In this document: piece after piece, positions 57,614 to 64,000 of the stretch | Layout: each line of letters opens with the position of its first letter | Position numbering within the stretch: position 1 is the first letter of the stretch | Source: Candidatus Nitricoxidivorans perseverans | Lineage (GTDB): Bacteria; Pseudomonadota; Gammaproteobacteria; Burkholderiales; Rhodocyclaceae | Assembly (NCBI GenBank): GCA_030246985.1 | Contig: CP107246.1 | Location: forward strand, 1,366,282-1,430,281 | Direction: 5' to 3' | DNA: 64,000 bases | Notes under the pieces: generated by a model | Told to the model about the DNA's origin: nothing | Databases searched by the model: none | Seen by the model: the letters and a program-made list of their open reading frames with translations, nothing else | Made by a program: the position numbers and the translations under genes

Positions 57614-59059
57614 TCATTCCGCCGCCAGCCATTTGTCGACGAAAGCCGCGCCCCAGGCGACGCCGAAGCCCGTCAGATCGCTGGCGATGCCGCCCAAACC
57701 ACCTTCGCAATTCGACGCAGAGATATCCATATGCAGCCAGGACAGGCTATTCGTGAAACGCTTCAGGAAGCGCGCCGCCAGAATGTGGTCGGCCGCGCCT
57801 TCCATCGTGCATTGCTTGATGTCGGCCACCTTCGAATCCAGCGCGGCTTCGTAGTCCTCATCCAGCGGGAAGCGGCAGACGCGCTCGCCAGAGAGGACGC
57901 CGGCCTCGACCGCCAGCGCACCCAGGGCGTCGTCGCTGGCGAAGATGCCCGACTGTCGGCTGCCCAAGGCGGTGTGCATGCTGCCCGTGAGCGTCGCGAA
58001 ATCGATGATCAGGTCGGGCTTCTCTTTCTGCCGCGACGCCAGCGCCAGCGTGTCGGCCAGCACCATGCGGCCCTCGGCGTCGGTGTGGACAACCTCGATG
58101 GTGGTGCCGTCCAGCGCCGTCACGATGTCGCCCTGCGCGTAGGCTTCCGGCGACAGGTGATTGTGGGCGATGGCGAGCCAGCAGTCGATGGCGATCGGCA
58201 GCCCCAGGTCGCCGATGGCCTGCATGAGTGCGAGCGCCACCGCCGAGCCGTTCATGTCCTCGTGCATGCCCGCCATGTATTTCGCGGGCTTGAGGTCGTG
58301 ACCGCCGGTATCGAAGCAGATGCCCTTGCCGACGAGCGCGATGCGTTTCTTCGCCCCTTTCGGCCTGGAGGAAAGGCGAACGATGGCGGCGTCCTCGTGC
58401 CCCGATCCCTGCGCCACCGCGCAGAAGGCGCCCGCACCCATCTTCTTCAGCCGGGCGAAACCGAATTCCTCGATGTCCCAGCCGCGCGCCTTCGCCAGTT
58501 GCCGGATGCGCTTGCGGTAGGTGGCCGGCGTCAGTTCGTTGGGCGGCAGGGCCGTCAGCTCGCGCGCCAGCAGGTTGGCTTCGGCCAGCGTCATCGCCTG
58601 CGAAAAGTCGGTGGCTGCAAGGCGGCGATCCGCGATGCGCAGCGTCTTGAGGGGCGTCGCCGGCTTCTTCTTGCGCGCCGGCAGCGGCACGGCATTGGTC
58701 AGCGCGACGTAGGCGGCGTCGGCCACGGTCTCCTCGCCGACGCCCAGCGGTGCGATGGCCAGCCGGGCCGGCGACTCGTCGAGCAGCAGCATCGCCGCCT
58801 TTCGCAGGGCTGTCAGCCGCTCGAAGCGCGAAGCCCCAGCGTCGACCATGGCGCAGGCCGCGCGGCTCCCGTCGGCGAGATCGATGGCCATCGGCTTCTT
58901 CGCCAGATCCCCGGCCTTCGCGTCGCGGCGCTTCATGACAGCGCGCCAGCGGTCCCGCTCGGGCAGCTCGTCGGGCAACGATTTCCCGGCGGGCAGGAGG
59001 AAGAGGGTGTGGGAAGCCGCCGCCGGCGAGGGGGCGCAGGTCAGTTTCGGGAGGGTCAT
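57614..59059 (-). CDS. M17 leucyl aminopeptidase family protein
   Basis: This 481-aa protein has the M17 catalytic domain: VGKGICFDTGGHDLKPAKYM gives the metal-binding Lys and Asp, and HTDAEGRM the second cluster. MHEDMNGSAVALALMQAIGD is also conserved. The usual NTDAEGR has His in place of Asn here. The N-terminal domain is shorter and variable. It removes N-terminal residues from peptides in the cytoplasm. Confidence 0.9.
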   Translation of the reverse strand: MTLPKLTCAPSPAAASHTLFLLPAGKSLPDELPERDRWRAVMKRRDAKAGDLAKKPMAIDLADGSRAACAMVDAGASRFERLTALRKAAMLLLDESPARLAIAPLGVGEETVADAAYVALTNAVPLPARKKKPATPLKTLRIADRRLAATDFSQAMTLAEANLLARELTALPPNELTPATYRKRIRQLAKARGWDIEEFGFARLKKMGAGAFCAVAQGSGHEDAAIVRLSSRPKGAKKRIALVGKGICFDTGGHDLKPAKYMAGMHEDMNGSAVALALMQAIGDLGLPIAIDCWLAIAHNHLSPEAYAQGDIVTALDGTTIEVVHTDAEGRMVLADTLALASRQKEKPDLIIDFATLTGSMHTALGSRQSGIFASDDALGALAVEAGVLSGERVCRFPLDEDYEAALDSKVADIKQCTMEGAADHILAARFLKRFTNSLSWLHMDISASNCEGGLGGIASDLTGFGVAWGAAFVDKWLAAE

Positions 59060-59085
59060 GACGGAAGAGTGCCTTACAATGGGGT

Positions 59086-59880
59086 ATGCAAGTCTATCTC
59101 GACCTGATGCGCCATGTGCTCGATCACGGGCATATAAAGGCCGATCGCACCGGCACCGGCACCCGCTCGGTGTTCGGCTGGCAGATGCGCTTCGACCTGG
59201 CCGACGGCTTCCCGGTCCTGACCACCAAGAAGCTGCACCTGCGCTCGATCATCCATGAGCTGCTCTGGTTCCTGCGCGGCGAGACCAACATCCGCTACCT
59301 CAAGGATAACGGCGTGCGCATCTGGGACGAGTGGGCCGACGCGAACGGCGACCTGGGGCCGGTCTACGGCCACCAGTGGCGACACTGGCCCGCCGCGGAC
59401 GGACGCGAAGTCGACCAGATCGCCGAATTGATCGAGGGCCTGAAAAAAAACCCGGATTCGCGCCGCCACATCGTCTCGGCCTGGAACCCCGGCGACGTAC
59501 CGAAGATGAGGCTGCCGCCCTGCCACGCGCTGTTCCAATTCTACGTCGCCAATGGACGGCTGAGTTGCCAGCTCTATCAGCGCAGCGCCGACATCTTCCT
59601 CGGCGTACCGTTCAACATCGCCTCCTACGCGCTGCTGACGATGATGGTCGCGCAGGTGGTCGGCCTCAAGCCCGGCGAGTTCGTGCATACGCTGGGCGAC
59701 GCGCACCTCTACTCGAACCACCTCAAGCAGGCGGAGGAGCAGCTTGATCGCGAGCCGCGCCCGCTGCCGACCATGAGGATCAACCCGGACGTGAAGGACA
59801 TCTTCGCCTTCCGTTTCGAGGACTTCGCGCTCGAAGGCTACGATCCCCACCCCCATATTCCCGCGCCGGTGGCGGTGTGA
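59086..59880 (+). CDS. thyA: Thymidylate synthase
   Basis: This 264-aa protein matches the E. coli enzyme in length. The active-site segment [20 protein letters not shown] places the nucleophile at Cys146, and [18 protein letters not shown] follows. [12 protein letters not shown] binds dUMP/folate. It makes dTMP from dUMP. Its stop overlaps the glk GTG by 4 bases. Confidence 0.97.
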   Translation: MQVYLDLMRHVLDHGHIKADRTGTGTRSVFGWQMRFDLADGFPVLTTKKLHLRSIIHELLWFLRGETNIRYLKDNGVRIWDEWADANGDLGPVYGHQWRHWPAADGREVDQIAELIEGLKKNPDSRRHIVSAWNPGDVPKMRLPPCHALFQFYVANGRLSCQLYQRSADIFLGVPFNIASYALLTMMVAQVVGLKPGEFVHTLGDAHLYSNHLKQAEEQLDREPRPLPTMRINPDVKDIFAFRFEDFALEGYDPHPHIPAPVAV

Positions 59881-60800
59881 TTCTGATTGGAGATATAGGC
59901 GGCACCAACGCGCGGCTGGCGCTGGCCGAGGCGGGAACGACCGAGCCGCTGGAGGTGCGGCACTACGCCGCGGCCGACTTTCCGGACTTCGAATCGGTGC
60001 TGGCCGCCTATCTTGCCGCCACCGGCGCGGACATCGAAGCCGGCTGCCTCGCGGTGGCCGGCCCGATCGCCGACGACGGCCGCAGCGCACGGCTGACCAA
60101 CCTGCCCTGGACCATCGACGCCGACGCGCTTGCCGCCCGTTCTCGCACCGGCCCGCTTCGGCTCGCCAACGATTTCGCCGCCGCCGCGCTGGGCGTGACG
60201 GCCGCCGATCCTTCGTCGCTCGTTTCCTTGCAGACCGGTGTGCCGCTGGCCGGCGCCCCCCGACTGGTGGTCGGTGCCGGCACGGGGCTGGGCATGGCGA
60301 TCCTCGTGCCGGAAAACGGAAAGTTCAGGGTGCTGCCGGGAGAGGGCGGCCATGTCGGCTTTTCGCCGCAGGACGAAACGCAGATGCGCATCCACGCCTC
60401 CCTGCTGGCGGAACATGGCCGCGTGACCTGCGAACACGTGGTTTCCGGGCCGGGGCTTTCCGCGATCCACCTCCTCCTGGCGGGCGAGTCCGCCGACCCC
60501 GCGGACATCGGAGCACGGGCGCTGGCCGAGGAGGCCGCGGCGCGCCGCTCGGTCGATGTCTTCCTCGGGGCCTACGGCGCCTTCGCCGGCGACATGGCGA
60601 TGGCCTGCCTATCAAGGGGCGGCGTGACCCTGGCCGGCGGCATCATCGACAAGCTCCTGCCCCTGTTGCCGGAAAGCCCCTTCCTGACGGCCTTCAACGC
60701 CAAGGCCGAACATGCCGGACTGGCGCGACGCATGCCGATCCACGCGGCGATCGACCCAACTCTCGGACTCAAGGGCGTCGCGCTGATGACAATTGCTTGA
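59877..60800 (+). CDS. glk: Glucokinase
   Basis: This 307-aa protein starts at GTG 59877. [18 protein letters not shown] is the ATP-binding phosphate-1 motif of bacterial glucokinases; [23 protein letters not shown] and [13 protein letters not shown] follow. It forms glucose-6-phosphate from glucose. Translationally coupled to thyA. Confidence 0.93.
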   Translation: MILIGDIGGTNARLALAEAGTTEPLEVRHYAAADFPDFESVLAAYLAATGADIEAGCLAVAGPIADDGRSARLTNLPWTIDADALAARSRTGPLRLANDFAAAALGVTAADPSSLVSLQTGVPLAGAPRLVVGAGTGLGMAILVPENGKFRVLPGEGGHVGFSPQDETQMRIHASLLAEHGRVTCEHVVSGPGLSAIHLLLAGESADPADIGARALAEEAAARRSVDVFLGAYGAFAGDMAMACLSRGGVTLAGGIIDKLLPLLPESPFLTAFNAKAEHAGLARRMPIHAAIDPTLGLKGVALMTIA

Positions 60801-60867
60801 CTGCGGTCAACAAACTGCAATCCTTTTGGTCTATAAATAAAAAGTTGTCATAGAGAGGAGATGCGAC

Positions 60868-61234
60868 ATGCCCGCAGTTGCCATGAAACCCAAGGCATCC
60901 ATCGGTAAGGATGCGCCGTCAGTCCGCTCATCAGCCAAGGCAGTGAAGACGAAGGCTCCGCCCAGGATCGCTGCGTCGGCAAAGCCCCGCCCCGCCGCCG
61001 CAACGAAAGCCCAGGCACCAAAGGCAAAACTGCAAGCCCCAGCGGAAGCCAAACCCGCGGCTGCGCAGCGGCCGCGCAGGATGGCGGCGAGAATCGACCC
61101 GGACCAGCGCCGCCACTACGTCGAGGTCGCCGCCTACTTCATTGCCGAGCAGCGCGGATTCCTCTGCGGCTGCGAAATCGAGGACTGGGTATTGGCGGAA
61201 AACGAGATCGAGCGGATGCTGAGGGAGGGCAAGC

Positions 61235-61245
<11 letters not shown>
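60868..61245 (+). CDS. DUF2934 domain protein
   Basis: This 125-aa protein starts at ATG 60868 behind AGAGGAG. An Ala/Lys/Pro-rich disordered N-terminus precedes the ~40-residue DUF2934 domain ([35 protein letters not shown]). A TATAAA at 60832-60837 is a possible -10. TTGACTGCGGTCAA at 60797-60810 is a short palindrome just after glk. Function is unknown; the domain is often found near glycogen genes, as here. Confidence 0.85.
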
Positions 61246-63151
<1,906 letters not shown>

Positions 63152-63191
63152 TCGCGGATAATGACTATCCAGAGGACAGGGAGGATACCCC

Positions 63192-64000
63192 ATGCCACAT
63201 CGACAGATCATGACGGATGCCCAAGCCGGTCATGGACGGTTCGTCAGCCAGCTCACGCGCAACACCGTCGCCGTCGTCCTGGCCGGCGGCCGCGGCAGCC
63301 GCCTGATGCAGCTCACCGACTGGCGAAGCAAGCCGGCGGTGCCCTTCGGCGGCAAGTTCCGCATCATCGACTTCACCCTCTCGAACTGCATCAATTCCGG
63401 CGTCCGCCGCATCGGCGTGGCCACGCAGTACAAGGCGCAGAGCCTGATCCGGCACCTCCAGCGCGGCTGGGGCTTTCTCGACGGCCGTTTCCGCGAAGCC
63501 GTGGACATCCTGCCGGCCCAGCAGCAGACGGGGGATTCCTGGTACAAGGGCACCGCCGACGCGGTCTTCCAGAACCTCAACCTCATGCGGCGCAACGCGC
63601 CCCGGCATGCGCTGATCCTCTCCGGCGACCATATCTACAAGATGGACTACGGCCGGATGCTGGCCGACCATGTGCACCACCATGCCGACCTGACCATCGC
63701 CTGCATGGACGTGCCGGTCGGGGAAGCCTCCGCTTTCGGCGTTCTCGCCGTGGATGACAAGCACCGCGTCACCGCCTTCGCCGAAAAGCCGGCCGATCCG
63801 CCGACCATCCCCGGCCGGCCCGACCGCTCCCTCGTCAGCATGGGCGTTTACGTCTTCAGCGCCGAATTCCTGTACGAGCAACTGATCCGCGACGCCGACG
63901 ACCCCGCCTCCTCCCACGACTTCGGCAAGGACGTGATTCCCCATTGCGTGTCCCGCTACCGGGTCATGGCCCACGACTTCGCCGGCAGCAGCGTGGGGCG
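63192..64000 (+). CDS. glgC: Glucose-1-phosphate adenylyltransferase, 3' end outside
   Basis: The frame starts at ATG 63192 behind GGGAGG and runs off the right edge after ~269 codons. [20 protein letters not shown] is the nucleotide-binding loop, followed by [32 protein letters not shown] and [17 protein letters not shown]. It supplies ADP-glucose for glycogen and is normally allosterically controlled. Confidence 0.96.
   Translation, partial: MPHRQIMTDAQAGHGRFVSQLTRNTVAVVLAGGRGSRLMQLTDWRSKPAVPFGGKFRIIDFTLSNCINSGVRRIGVATQYKAQSLIRHLQRGWGFLDGRFREAVDILPAQQQTGDSWYKGTADAVFQNLNLMRRNAPRHALILSGDHIYKMDYGRMLADHVHHHADLTIACMDVPVGEASAFGVLAVDDKHRVTAFAEKPADPPTIPGRPDRSLVSMGVYVFSAEFLYEQLIRDADDPASSHDFGKDVIPHCVSRYRVMAHDFAGSSVG

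Overview
The window looks like the genome of a GC-rich betaproteobacterium, most like Rhodocyclaceae or a close relative. This rests on the chromosomal genes after about 52.5 kb, their high-GC codon use and their family resemblance, not on a database search. Two parts are clear: about 52.2 kb of accessory DNA, then about 11.5 kb of ordinary chromosome.

Positions 1-5.4 kb hold a control and integration module. It has an incoming partial gene, an XRE repressor with an overlapping ImmA/IrrE protease, a LOTUS-domain protein, and a DUF2924 / large serine recombinase / ParB-like HTH trio. Positions 5.6-14.0 kb are a phage early region of tightly overlapping genes: HTH protein, BRO antirepressor, Sak4-like ATPase, SSB-like protein, PD-(D/E)XK nuclease, P4-type primase-helicase, RuvC-like resolvase and DUF6362. 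Two terminators and a non-coding stretch with GTTTGCAG repeats follow. Next come two tandem ParB-domain/DNA-methyltransferase fusions (14.4-17.1 kb) and four small minus-strand genes (17.0-18.8 kb), each behind the same 31-bp element.

Positions 18.9-37.9 kb are a lambda-like siphovirus morphogenesis region: TerS, TerL, two tail-fibre-like genes, gpW, portal, S49 protease with a probable nested scaffold, decoration protein, capsid, connectors, tail tube, a G/GT pair with a -1 frameshift signal, tape measure and distal tail proteins. No holin, endolysin or spanin is visible. The region ends in a shortened gene at 37757-37870, and a tail gene near 36.1 kb also looks cut, so the prophage is probably decayed.

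Positions 37.9-52.2 kb are a patchwork of defence cargo and debris. It contains fused fragments of GmrSD-like and type III restriction genes, an AbiEi/AbiEii pair whose toxin carries extra WYL-like and zinc-ribbon segments, and a second AbiEi coupled through a 21-codon AbiEii-like remnant to a 1,503-aa NACHT NTPase with a putative N-terminal nuclease. Beyond these lie a decayed second recombinase locus on the minus strand and a YefM/YoeB pair. A nearly identical 360-bp direct repeat (43557-43916 and 51227-51586) brackets the AbiEi-NACHT cassette, giving a 7,670-bp repeat-to-repeat unit.

Positions 52.5-64 kb are chromosomal: a TRAP solute-binding protein and pmbA; darP(yjgA)-mog; a PilZ-like protein; an M17 aminopeptidase; thyA-glk; a DUF2934 protein; and glgB diverging from glgC, which runs off the right edge. 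No tRNA, rRNA, CRISPR array or insertion sequence was recognised.
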